A stretch of 11,691 bases of DNA, from positions 1 to 11,691 of the forward strand of contig JADHWZ010000048.1 in the NCBI GenBank assembly GCA_016783225.1. The letters are read 5' to 3'. Below are positions 5,607 through 11,665 of this stretch, piece after piece; within the stretch, counting starts at the first letter, position 1; every line of letters starts with the position of its first letter. The position numbers were made by a program, and so were the translations under genes. The stretch is from Dehalococcoidia bacterium (GTDB taxonomy: Bacteria > Chloroflexota > Dehalococcoidia > GIF9 > UBA5620). Below the pieces are notes generated by a model. It worked only from the letters and a program-made list of their open reading frames with translations, was not told where the DNA came from and searched no databases.

Positions 5607-7313
5607 TCACAGAATCAGATTTTGCAGGCTCCCAACAATAAGTGCTGCAGCTATCATTATTCCAGTCGCCTTTAGCATGTCTCTCGCCCCCAACTCCCGA
5701 GCCAGTATCACAAAGGTGGCCACACAAGGGAAAAACATAGCCAGAACGGTGCTACTTATGACCAGTTGCTTGGCGGTTAATGCCAGGGGAGCTAACATGC
5801 CAATAGCCACATCTTTACGCAGAAATCCCATAACCAGGGGGACAACTGCCTCCTTGGGCAGCCCCAACAGGCCGCTGACAACCGGGGCAGCAATATTGGC
5901 CATGAAATCAAAAGCCCCCAGGGTGTATAGAACATTTACCGCCAGCACAGCGCCAAGGACTATGGGCAAAGCTTCTCTAATGAAGCCAGACACCCGTAGC
6001 CAGAGCTTCTCACCGATAGCTCGCCATGGCGGTAAGCGATAAGGTGGAATTTCCACCAAAAGCTCCGGGCTGAATCCTCTTACGGCGCGATTAAGGATAA
6101 GCCCTATGACAACCCAGGATACAAACAGGCTGCCGTAAACCATAGCCACGTACTGTCCACCTTGCTGCCCCACCAGTCCTATTATCATGGCTTGAAGTGC
6201 GGCGCACGGAACACCAATAGAAATCAAGGTCGCTGCAATAAACCTTTGCCTCCGGCTCTCCAGAATACGGGTTGCCATAACCGCAGGCACGTTGCACCCA
6301 AAGCCCAAGATAGTCGGGATGATAGCAAAACCGTGTAGTCCCAACCTGTGCATCATGGTATCCATCAGCACTGCCAGACGGGGTAGATAACCAACGTCTT
6401 CCAGTATTCCTAATGCCAGATAAAAGGCAATGATATACGGTAACACCGCGGCGAATGGAATGTAGAGTCCAGTGCTGAGCAAGCCGAAAGACTGAAAATA
6501 GTCAACTCCGCCATCGATAAGGTTGCCTACCAAGATGCTGTGCCAGAACCCCCCCGAGCCTAAAGCGAGGCTTAGTTTCATCAGTAGAGGTGTCCACAGC
6601 CATTCGAAGAGAGGGTCGGTTACATAACCAATGATACTCTCACCAATAAGGCGGATGCCCCAAAAGGTAATAAAGAGAACCACCAGGGCAATGGCAGCCC
6701 CCCCCACTGGGTGGTTGCTGACATCTTCAAAGACCTCGCGCCAGGTATGGTGGCGATGGCTTAACGACTGCACTTGATCAACGATGCTGCCAACCTTTGC
6801 CCACCGCTCGTCACCGCTAGAATAGGTTGCTTGGCGCGCCACCGCTTCTGGAACACGGCTCACTAATTCTCTTACCCCTTGCCCGCTTACCCCCACTGTA
6901 GGAACGACTGGTACCCCAAGAAGCTCTTCCAGCTTGGCAACATCGATATTGATACCACGGTGATGGGCATCGTCCCACATGTTGAGGGCAACTATTACCG
7001 GCACCTGTCCTTCCAGCAGCTGCAAGGTGAGATTGAGATTTCTCTCCAGATTTGTGGCATCAACAACGTTGATGACCAGATCGCCCTCCCTGAGCATCTC
7101 CACGGCCACCTCTTCCGCCTTATCAGTGGGTTCGAGAGTATACGTGCCAGGTGCATCAATAATCTTGGCCTGCTCTTCAGCCAGTCTCAGGTAACCCTCG
7201 GTGAAATCCACAGTGGTGCCAGGGTAGTTGGAGACGATGATGCGTGTACCGGTGAGCCGGGAAAAGAGAGCGCTTTTGCCAACATTAGGGTTGCCCATGA
7301 GCAGAATCTTCAT
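5607..7313 (-). CDS. feoB: Ferrous iron transporter B, compact form
   Basis: FeoB moves Fe(II) across the inner membrane and carries an N-terminal GTP-binding domain. G motifs are complete: G1 GNPNVGKS (7-14), G2 Thr in YPGTT (30-34), G3 DAPG (53-56), G4 NMWD (111-114) and G5-like VGVSGQG (140-146). The membrane part starts near residue 203 and has both gate repeats: GYLPR (308-312), GFGCNVPA (337-344) with Cys340, and FFPCVAT (527-533) with Cys530; GVPC (367-370) adds another conserved Cys. At 568 residues it is shorter than most FeoB proteins (E. coli 773). Only about 45 residues separate the G domain from the first helix, where a larger helical GDI-like spacer is usual. The start is firm: GGAG precedes the ATG by seven bases, and the protein begins at its G1 strand. 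It lies 18 bases after feoA. No clear terminator was found in 5437-5606. Confidence 0.95.
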   Translation of the reverse strand: MKILLMGNPNVGKSALFSRLTGTRIIVSNYPGTTVDFTEGYLRLAEEQAKIIDAPGTYTLEPTDKAEEVAVEMLREGDLVINVVDATNLERNLNLTLQLLEGQVPVIVALNMWDDAHHRGINIDVAKLEELLGVPVVPTVGVSGQGVRELVSRVPEAVARQATYSSGDERWAKVGSIVDQVQSLSHRHHTWREVFEDVSNHPVGGAAIALVVLFITFWGIRLIGESIIGYVTDPLFEWLWTPLLMKLSLALGSGGFWHSILVGNLIDGGVDYFQSFGLLSTGLYIPFAAVLPYIIAFYLALGILEDVGYLPRLAVLMDTMMHRLGLHGFAIIPTILGFGCNVPAVMATRILESRRQRFIAATLISIGVPCAALQAMIIGLVGQQGGQYVAMVYGSLFVSWVVIGLILNRAVRGFSPELLVEIPPYRLPPWRAIGEKLWLRVSGFIREALPIVLGAVLAVNVLYTLGAFDFMANIAAPVVSGLLGLPKEAVVPLVMGFLRKDVAIGMLAPLALTAKQLVISSTVLAMFFPCVATFVILARELGARDMLKATGIMIAAALIVGSLQNLIL

Positions 7314-7331
7314 TGATGTCTCCGGGGGACT

Positions 7332-7679
7332 TTAAGTGGGTGCATCCACTTCGACTACTATCCTGTTGGCCATGCCAAAGCCAACGGCCACCTGGGTGTT
7401 GCCCGCCCTCAGAGTAACCGGCCCGCGAAAGAACGTAGAACCCACCTTGGTCACCTTCTTCCCGGGCCTGACACCCAGAGCTTCCAGGCGCCGGCCGAAG
7501 CCTGGTCCGTGGCCCCGCATAAACCCCGGGCCCCGGCGTCGCATAAAGCCCGGACCTCGGCGCAATATGAAGCCCTGACCACCGCGGCCAACCAAGCCGG
7601 GACCAGCTAGAACTTCCACCACGGTCCCGGTCTGCCCGGGCTCCATCTCAGCCAGAGTCATTTGTCTCTTTTGAGGCAT
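7332..7679 (-). CDS. feoA: FeoA-family protein with an inserted octapeptide repeat
   Basis: FeoA is a small cytosolic SH3-like protein that supports FeoB. The fold is seen in two parts: MTLAEMEPGQTGTVVEVLAGPGLVGR (7-32) and RRLEALGVRPGKKVTKVGSTFFRGPVTLRAGNTQVAVGFGMANRIVVEV (62-111). Between them about 30 residues form a tandem repeat of eight: GFILRRGP, GFMRRRGP, GFMRGHGP and GFGRRLEA, the last merging into the conserved RLxxLG helix. The insert explains the length of 115 against the usual 75-85. It is strongly basic, with Gly, Pro, Phe and Met, and would form a flexible arm in a surface loop. GAGGAG stands 12 bases before ATG 7679, rather far; ATG at codon 7 is an alternative. It lies between fur and feoB, and a Fur-type site stands about 50 bases upstream. 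Confidence 0.9.
   Translation of the reverse strand: MPQKRQMTLAEMEPGQTGTVVEVLAGPGLVGRGGQGFILRRGPGFMRRRGPGFMRGHGPGFGRRLEALGVRPGKKVTKVGSTFFRGPVTLRAGNTQVAVGFGMANRIVVEVDAPT
7479..7574 (-). repeat. Tandem 24-base coding repeat inside feoA
   Basis: Four consecutive 24-base units encode an eight-residue motif of the form GF-(M/I)-x-R-R/H-G-P. The first three units keep the Gly-Phe start and the Gly-Pro end; the fourth keeps only Gly-Phe and then runs into the conserved core. An in-frame period of 24 bases suggests growth by unequal recombination or slippage. Confidence 0.75.
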
Positions 7680-7729
7680 TATCGTAGTCTGCTCCTCACC
7701 TTTGGCCGTTCAGCATCCTTAGTCACCAA

Positions 7730-7744
7730 TGCATTCCCTTTGCA
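7730..7744. promoter_or_regulatory. Second Fur-type site candidate, upstream of feoA
   Basis: The core TGCATTCCCTTTGCA lies in the fur-feoA gap. The 18 bases 7728-7745 match the site at the fur promoter (8319-8336) at 13 positions, including AATGCA at one end and TTTGCA at the other. It is less symmetric than the fur site (four outer bases pair on each side). No clear promoter can be drawn around it, so its effect on feoAB is inference. Confidence 0.45.
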
Positions 7745-7754
7745 CAAATCCGCC

Positions 7755-7790
7755 AAAAAAAACAGAGGGCTTGTTTCAGCCTCCCTTCTG
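7755..7790 (-). terminator. Terminator-like hairpin at the end of fur, before feoA
   Basis: On the minus strand a stem made of CAGA...TCTG and GGCT...AGCC, with internal bulges and a GAAACA loop, spans the fur stop codon (7776-7778). Eight T's follow (7762-7755). The pairing is imperfect, so this may be a partial terminator or attenuator that lowers read-through from fur into feoAB. Confidence 0.5.
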
Positions 7791-8231
7791 GTTCTTCCCC
7801 TCGCGACAGGTTGAGCACAAACCTGTCATGCGGACTTCTACTCCGGTAACATCGAAATCATATTGTCTGCCGACGTCTTTCTTGAACTTCTGGCTCAGGG
7901 AGCAGGCAAACTCCACAATTTTGCCGCAACTGAGGCACAAAAGATGCTGATGCTCGGTTGCCGGTTTCACCTCATAGTGATGATGCTCTTCGGCGAAATG
8001 GTGCTCTTCTATCACTCCCAACTTCTTGAAAAGCTGCAAGTTCCGGTAGACCGTGGATAGGCTAATCCGAGGGTACTTCTCTCGCGCACGAAGATACAGC
8101 TCATCCGCATCCAGATGCTCGTCACTTTGCCGAAGAAGCTCAAGGAGTAGAGTGCGTTGAGCTGTCACCCGCTGGCTCCAGCTATTCAGCATTTGCCGGG
8201 GACTTGCTTTTTGCTTGACTCTGCTAACCAT
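7776..8231 (-). CDS. fur: Fur-family metal-dependent repressor
   Basis: The 151-residue protein has the Fur layout. The N-terminal winged helix (about 14-85) includes RVTAQRTLLLELL, the recognition helix LSTVYRNLQLFKKLGVI (58-74) and EEHHHYE (81-87). The C-terminal dimer domain has HQHLLCLSCGKIVEF, where Cys99 and Cys102 pair with Cys139 and Cys142 (CSTC) to form the structural zinc site. His94 and His96, with His residues around 77-85, can form the regulatory metal site. Fur, Zur and PerR share these marks; the neighbouring feoA and feoB point to iron. ATG 8231 is taken as the first in-frame start; GGAGG lies a rather long 13 bases upstream. The gene has a consensus promoter with a palindrome at the start point, so autoregulation is likely. 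The paralogue type is not certain. Confidence 0.9.
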   Translation of the reverse strand: MVSRVKQKASPRQMLNSWSQRVTAQRTLLLELLRQSDEHLDADELYLRAREKYPRISLSTVYRNLQLFKKLGVIEEHHFAEEHHHYEVKPATEHQHLLCLSCGKIVEFACSLSQKFKKDVGRQYDFDVTGVEVRMTGLCSTCREGKNQKGG

Positions 8232-8320
8232 ATCTCAGCACCAACCTCCCCCGCTAGTCTCGGGCTTTCCTGCCGGCCCGGGAAATGAGTCAACCGTCCT
8301 AATAGCAATCGTAACGCTAA

Positions 8321-8335
8321 TGCAAGTCATTTGCA
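8321..8335. promoter_or_regulatory. Fur-type operator candidate at the fur start point
   Basis: TGCAAGT-C-ATTTGCA is a 7-1-7 inverted repeat with six of seven positions pairing, the geometry of Fur-family boxes, although the bases differ from the E. coli GATAAT type. It begins six bases after the -10 box of the fur promoter and covers the predicted start point. Confidence 0.65.
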
Positions 8336-8341
8336 ACACTC

Positions 8342-8370
8342 ATTATAAACAGCTTATCGGTGAATGTCAA
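8342..8370 (-). promoter_or_regulatory. Consensus sigma70 promoter of fur
   Basis: On the minus strand, TTGACA (8370-8365), a 17-base spacer and TATAAT (8347-8342) match the sigma70 consensus at all twelve positions. The start point should be near 8335, giving a leader of about 104 bases. Such a strong promoter needs repression, in keeping with the palindrome directly downstream. Confidence 0.85.
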
Positions 8371-8417
8371 GGCTGCGAATTGAATCATCTAATCGCTACC
8401 GGTCTGCGTGCTTTGGA

Positions 8418-8446
8418 TTGACAGTTGTCTCCCCCAGTGGTACTCT
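8418..8446 (+). promoter_or_regulatory. Promoter candidate of the CDP-alcohol phosphatidyltransferase gene
   Basis: TTGACA (8418-8423), a 17-base spacer and TACTCT (8441-8446) form a plus-strand promoter with a perfect -35 and a -10 that keeps T1, A2 and T6. The start point would be near 8453. A short hairpin (AACACG-GAGG-CGTGTT, 8460-8475) would lie in the leader. Confidence 0.5.
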
Positions 8447-8499
8447 GTTTCATTAGAACAACACGGAGGCGTGTTTCCCGCCCGGGGGGTGTAAAGCGC

Positions 8500-9105
8500 A
8501 TGACTAGTCAGCAGCCAGAAGAAGAACTGAGGTTGGCCCTCAATGCACCGAACGTTGTGAGCGGAGTGCGCGTCGTCTTGTCCATCGTCAGCGCCTGCCT
8601 GTTGGCCTGGGGAGGAACAACTGAATTCCTGGTGGCGGGCATTCTGATCCTTGTTGCTGGGTGTACCGATGGGCTGGATGGATGGCTGGCCCGCAGGCTG
8701 GGGCAGTCAAGCACGGGCGGGGCGATTATGGACCTGCTCGCCGACCAGGTACTTGCCATTCCAAACTTGATCCTGGCAATCGCCGCGGGACTGTTTGCCA
8801 GGACAGATCACCTGATGCCCTTCAATCCCTATCCCTACGCGGTGGTCATGATTGCCTCAGGGGCTACGGTGGTAGTGGGTGTCTGCATGTACCTCTGGAA
8901 ACGTGGCAGTCGCGGTTTTGAGCTACCCACACCGACACCCCTGGGCAAGACTCCCATGTTCTTCTGGATACCGACACTGGTGGTGGCCGTTCTTGGCGTT
9001 GGCCCGGACTGGCTGCTTGCTGTCCTGATGTATGGCGGGATTGTCTTTACCATCGCCGCGTTTGTCTCCTACTTCAGGAAGGCCAGCTACGTTTTCACCG
9101 ATTGA
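8500..9105 (+). CDS. CDP-alcohol phosphatidyltransferase family membrane protein (PgsA-like)
   Basis: This family moves a phosphatidyl group from CDP-diacylglycerol to an alcohol at the membrane. From ATG 8500 the protein has 201 residues. Its signature is perfect: Asp57-x2-Asp60-Gly61-x2-Ala64-Arg65-x8-Gly74-x3-Asp78-x3-Asp82, giving the four metal-binding Asp residues. NAPNVVSGVRVVLSIV (15-30) is the usual first helix, and about six hydrophobic segments follow. TPTPLGKTPMFFWI (144-157) resembles the PgsA region that ends in a conserved GK, so phosphatidylglycerophosphate synthase is the best guess; other alcohols cannot be excluded. The frame is open from a TTG at 8425, but that codon lies inside the promoter spacer, and a G-rich ribosome site (GGGGGGTG) precedes ATG 8500. 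It diverges from fur and ends 20 bases before the opposing amidohydrolase gene. Confidence 0.88.
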   Translation: MTSQQPEEELRLALNAPNVVSGVRVVLSIVSACLLAWGGTTEFLVAGILILVAGCTDGLDGWLARRLGQSSTGGAIMDLLADQVLAIPNLILAIAAGLFARTDHLMPFNPYPYAVVMIASGATVVVGVCMYLWKRGSRGFELPTPTPLGKTPMFFWIPTLVVAVLGVGPDWLLAVLMYGGIVFTIAAFVSYFRKASYVFTD

Positions 9106-9125
9106 GCCTGAATCCCCATTGCACC

Positions 9126-9989
9126 TTACTTCCCTTCCAGCCCCAGGAGACGGGCAGCGTTGCCGCCAAGCCACTTGTCTTTGACCGCATCTTTCAGAGG
9201 TAAAACTTTCAGTTCGTCAACGCAGCGCTTTGGTGGCAACATGTTATCCGTGGCAAACAACACCCTGTCCTGAAGGAGGGAGTTGCCGTAAACCATCAAA
9301 GGTTCCCAGCCGGTCCCGGGCGTGCCGATATATTTCGGTGAGACGGCTCCGATCTCGATATACACGTTCGGGTGTTTCCAGGCCACGGCTACCATCTCGA
9401 TTACCCAGGGCCAGCCTCCGTGGTTAGCTACAATGGTAAGGTTTGGGAAATCACACGCCACCTCATCAAGGTGTATGGGCCTGCTATAGTCTATGGTCCG
9501 GTCTACGCTGAAGTTAATTGATGAGTGGACGGTTACAGGTATACCTAGTTCCTGGCACTTGGAGTAGACGGGATAGAATCTCTTGTCGTTGGCCTTGAGT
9601 CGGCAAGACCAGCCCTGGATATTCACCCCCTTGAAACCTCTCTCCTTAACCTCCCTGGCAACGGCTTCTGCCATGTCGTCGTCTTCCAGCGGGTTGACGC
9701 ACAGGTAGGCGGCAACAAACCTGTCAGGATGTGCCTGCACGAGACGGTAGACAGCATCGTTTTGCTTACGGTAGTCACCTATCGCCCACTCCCCCTGCAA
9801 AACCGCCTTGTCAACACCACCCTCATCCATGCTGCGAATGAGGTCGTCAGTTGCCACATTCATCATGTTGGCTACATCGGAGTATGTTCCGAAGTAGCCT
9901 CTCAGGTAGCTGGTTGGAAGGATTCTCTGTGCTTCCTCAAGGCTCATCCACTCGTTGGTGGGTGTAACCATACGAAAGTCAACGATCAT
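9126..9989 (-). CDS. Amidohydrolase-2 family TIM-barrel protein lacking the HxH motif
   Basis: The 287-residue protein follows the amidohydrolase-2 (PF04909) plan, a family of metal-dependent hydrolases and decarboxylases. Visible blocks are GFKGVNIQGW (118-127), IPVTVHSS with His155, LTIVANHGGWPW with His190, FATDN with Asp248, and the closing GGNAARLLGL (275-284). Typical members start with a DxHxH metal motif; here the first strand reads MIVDFRMVTP, so both His are replaced (Arg6 and Val8). His155, His190 and Asp248 remain. Metal use may be altered or lost. The start at ATG 9989 is firm: GAGGAG stands six bases upstream, and the protein begins at the first barrel strand. The gene overlaps the end of the enoyl-CoA hydratase gene by 11 bases, so coupled translation is likely. 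The substrate is unknown; the neighbour hints at a CoA-linked degradation route. Confidence 0.82.
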   Translation of the reverse strand: MIVDFRMVTPTNEWMSLEEAQRILPTSYLRGYFGTYSDVANMMNVATDDLIRSMDEGGVDKAVLQGEWAIGDYRKQNDAVYRLVQAHPDRFVAAYLCVNPLEDDDMAEAVAREVKERGFKGVNIQGWSCRLKANDKRFYPVYSKCQELGIPVTVHSSINFSVDRTIDYSRPIHLDEVACDFPNLTIVANHGGWPWVIEMVAVAWKHPNVYIEIGAVSPKYIGTPGTGWEPLMVYGNSLLQDRVLFATDNMLPPKRCVDELKVLPLKDAVKDKWLGGNAARLLGLEGK

Positions 9990-10773
9990 TCTGGTCTCCT
10001 CTTGACACCTTCTTTTTCGTTTTCTCCAGGGCAATTCTCGCCCGTTCAGTTGCTTCTGCGGTCATAATAGCAATGAGTATGTCTCTGGTCTCCTGTTGGA
10101 GGGTCTGCTCGAAGTCCTGGTAGACACCTTGATTCAGAGCCCCCTTGGACAGGTAGGTTGCCACAACCGACTTCTCGGCTATCTTCTTCGCCATGTCCAT
10201 GGCTGTCTTGTCGAGTTCCTCGAGTGGAACCACCTTGTTTACCAGTCCCCACTGCTCCGCCTGCCTGGCATCAATCATCTCGTTGGTGAAAACCATCTCT
10301 TTGGCTCTCCCCAAGCCAATCAAGAGGGGCAGTAGCTTGGTGCCCGCATTGGTCACTGTAGCACCCACACCGGTTTCGGGAAAACCGAACTTGGTCCCCT
10401 CGGCAGCTATCCTTATGTCACAGTCGATAGCCCATTCGCACCCAGCGCCCAGAGCATAACCGTGCACCACAGCAATAATAGGTTTACCCATCTTCAGCAT
10501 CGTTCTCGTGGTATCCTGCAGAGTTTCTATGGCCCTTATACCTTGTTCAACAGGTCCGCTTTTGTCCTCAGAGAGATCATCCCCGGCGGAAAAAGCTCTG
10601 CCTTCTCCTTTGACGATAACCGCCTTGACCTCTGCGTCAGCGTGCGCCTCTTTCAGCGCTCCCAAGAAATCGCTGGTTAGCTGCGTGTTTATTGCATTGA
10701 GCACCTTGGGCCTGTTGAGATGGATAATGGCAATGTTGTCCTTCTTCTCATAGATAACGGTTTCCAACTGCAT
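9979..10773 (-). CDS. Enoyl-CoA hydratase/isomerase family protein
   Basis: This crotonase-fold enzyme (264 residues from ATG 10773) probably adds water to a trans-2-enoyl-CoA. The oxyanion-hole segments are FSAGDDL (61-67) and HGYALGAGCE (104-113). Both catalytic glutamates of true hydratases are present: Glu113 in GAGCEWA and Glu133 in FGFPETGVG. Their spacing of 20 equals that of Glu144/Glu164 in rat mitochondrial hydratase. A start at ATG 10773 is supported by GGAGGTG five bases upstream and by normal family length; the open frame upstream to 10842 is not needed. It is the first gene of a two-gene operon with the amidohydrolase. The chain length or ring type of the substrate cannot be read from the sequence. 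Confidence 0.92.
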   Translation of the reverse strand: MQLETVIYEKKDNIAIIHLNRPKVLNAINTQLTSDFLGALKEAHADAEVKAVIVKGEGRAFSAGDDLSEDKSGPVEQGIRAIETLQDTTRTMLKMGKPIIAVVHGYALGAGCEWAIDCDIRIAAEGTKFGFPETGVGATVTNAGTKLLPLLIGLGRAKEMVFTNEMIDARQAEQWGLVNKVVPLEELDKTAMDMAKKIAEKSVVATYLSKGALNQGVYQDFEQTLQQETRDILIAIMTAEATERARIALEKTKKKVSRGDQNDR

Positions 10774-10865
10774 CAGTTCACCTCCGGAAGTAAGCTGTCT
10801 CTTGTTGTCGCTGGCCATATTCACCATGGGCTGCAAAGACATATGCTCTTCGCTCTTACCGCTGA

Positions 10866-10871
10866 ATTATA
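10866..10871 (-). promoter_or_regulatory. Possible -10 box upstream of the enoyl-CoA hydratase gene
   Basis: A perfect TATAAT stands on the minus strand about 93 bases before ATG 10773, preceded by GTG. No good -35 box is found at 16-18 bases. The rest of 10774-11046 shows no gene I can support. Confidence 0.3.
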
Positions 10872-10934
10872 CACCGAGGCCAAACGGAATAGAATCATCC
10901 GCAGACGTTTTCCATAACCACCAAAATCTAGCTT

Positions 10935-10950
10935 GGGGTCGAAAGACCCT
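10935..10950. repeat. GNRA-loop hairpin in the intergenic region
   Basis: GGGTC-GAAA-GACCC is a perfect five-base stem with a GAAA tetraloop (10936-10949), extended by one possible G-U pair. No T run follows. It may be part of a leader RNA, but no known RNA family is recognised around it. Confidence 0.35.
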
Positions 10951-11046
10951 CGCAATTGGCCAAAGGGTACGGGAAGATGCTGCCAGACCTTGCCAAACCG
11001 TGCGCTGAAAGGGGCGGATTTGTAGGTCAATGCCCACAATCTCTCG

Positions 11047-11076
11047 TTGACATATGGTTGTGAAATGCAGTAGACT
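11047..11076 (+). promoter_or_regulatory. Promoter candidate of the small four-cysteine protein gene
   Basis: TTGACA (11047-11052), an 18-base spacer and TAGACT (11071-11076, four of six) form a plausible plus-strand promoter. Transcription would start near 11083, with a leader of about 86 bases. Confidence 0.45.
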
Positions 11077-11168
11077 TTTTCCAGCGCTCAGACACATATC
11101 CAGGACAAGGGCAACTCCGGCAAGCATTGGTGCCATCACCTGCCAAATAGCTATTGGGCGCGTTTAAG

Positions 11169-11354
11169 ATGTCTGCTAGAAGTAGGAAATCAGGGCCGAG
11201 CTGGTTGGACCAAACCAAAATTCGCATCAAGAAGATGTTAGGGATGAACGTCTTCCTTTGCGATACCTGCAAGTGGGACTGGCGAGCTGCCTGCCATCAC
11301 CGGGAGCGCCCCAACGCTACTTGGTGTCCCGATTATGAGAAAAGGGGCACATAA
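11169..11354 (+). CDS. Small four-cysteine protein, probably zinc-binding, function unknown
   Basis: The frame gives 61 residues from the first ATG. The C-terminal part, FLCDTCKWDWRAACHHRERPNATWCPDYEKRGT, has four Cys in the order CxxC-x7-C-x10-C (Cys31, 34, 42, 53) plus His43 and His44, which suggests one metal-binding knuckle. The RPNAxxCPDYxKRG ending looks designed rather than random. The N-terminal 25 residues are basic (SARSRKS, KIRIKK) and may not be coding: an ATG at 11244 would give a compact 36-residue protein starting MNVFLCDTC. None of the starts has a good ribosome binding site. A promoter candidate lies upstream and a hairpin follows the stop. I do not recognise a named family. 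Confidence 0.5.
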   Translation: MSARSRKSGPSWLDQTKIRIKKMLGMNVFLCDTCKWDWRAACHHRERPNATWCPDYEKRGT

Positions 11355-11360
11355 GGCAGC

Positions 11361-11380
11361 CTCAGAGAATATCTCCTGAG
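11361..11380 (+). terminator. Hairpin just after the small four-cysteine gene
   Basis: CTCAGAGA pairs with TCTC-TGAG over an ATA loop, with a single bulged C, seven bases after the stop codon. A second hairpin, GCCCC-ACA-GGGGC, follows at 11390-11402. Neither has a T run, so these are possible but not typical terminators. Confidence 0.35.
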
Positions 11381-11416
11381 TCAAGGCACGCCCCACAGGG
11401 GCAAATGCTAAGCACT

Positions 11417-11665
11417 AAATCCTAGACAATGTCTAAATCCAAATTACCCAAACCTCATTCGCTCCCTTCCGTGTCAGCCATCTGCCTACGGCGACCTGTC
11501 CATTCCTCCCCTCTTCCATGGCGGGAGTCCTTCGCCTCTTTCCCCTCTCCCTCGACGGGAGACGGATAGGGTGAGGGTGATATGAGGTTTCCCCCTCCCT
11601 CTAGCTCCCTCCCGCCAGGGGAGGGGGAACTGTGTGCAAACCTGCGCCGTCACGCAAATCCTAGA
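11417..11665. repeat. Inverted-repeat-rich intergenic element flanked by short direct repeats
   Basis: No gene is seen in 11355-11691. Two hairpins stand out. TCTCCC pairs with GGGAGA across five bases (11546-11562). TTCCCCCTCCC (11589-11599) pairs with GGGAGGGGGAA (11619-11629), an 11-base perfect stem; CCCTCCC within its loop offers an alternative pairing. The motif ATAGGGTGAGGGTGA (11566-11580) lies between them. The 10-base direct repeat AAATCCTAGA occurs at 11417-11426 and 11656-11665, followed by similar bases (CAATGTCT and ACGATGTTT). The layout is like a dispersed non-coding repeat or MITE-like element. Confidence 0.5.

Noticed and set aside
7479..7574. CRISPR-like or other spacer-separated array
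   Set aside because: The repeat is a continuous in-frame 24-base tandem within feoA, without spacers; no CRISPR array occurs in the window.
7336..7578. Plus-strand frame rich in Pro and Arg opposite feoA
   Set aside because: It is the shadow of the feoA repeat on the other strand.
8460..8475. Hairpin AACACG-GAGG-CGTGTT as an operator
   Set aside because: The stem is short and the GAGG loop could be chance; no second copy was seen.
8425..8499. TTG start of the CDP-alcohol phosphatidyltransferase
   Set aside because: The TTG lies inside the spacer of the promoter candidate; ATG 8500 has a ribosome site and gives the normal N-terminus.
10935..10950. Part of a tRNA or RNase P RNA
   Set aside because: No cloverleaf, T-loop or conserved RNase P segments could be found around the hairpin.
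10821..11139. Minus-strand open frames of 72 and 90 residues upstream of the enoyl-CoA hydratase
   Set aside because: They overlap each other in different frames, lack domain patterns and have no convincing ribosome sites.
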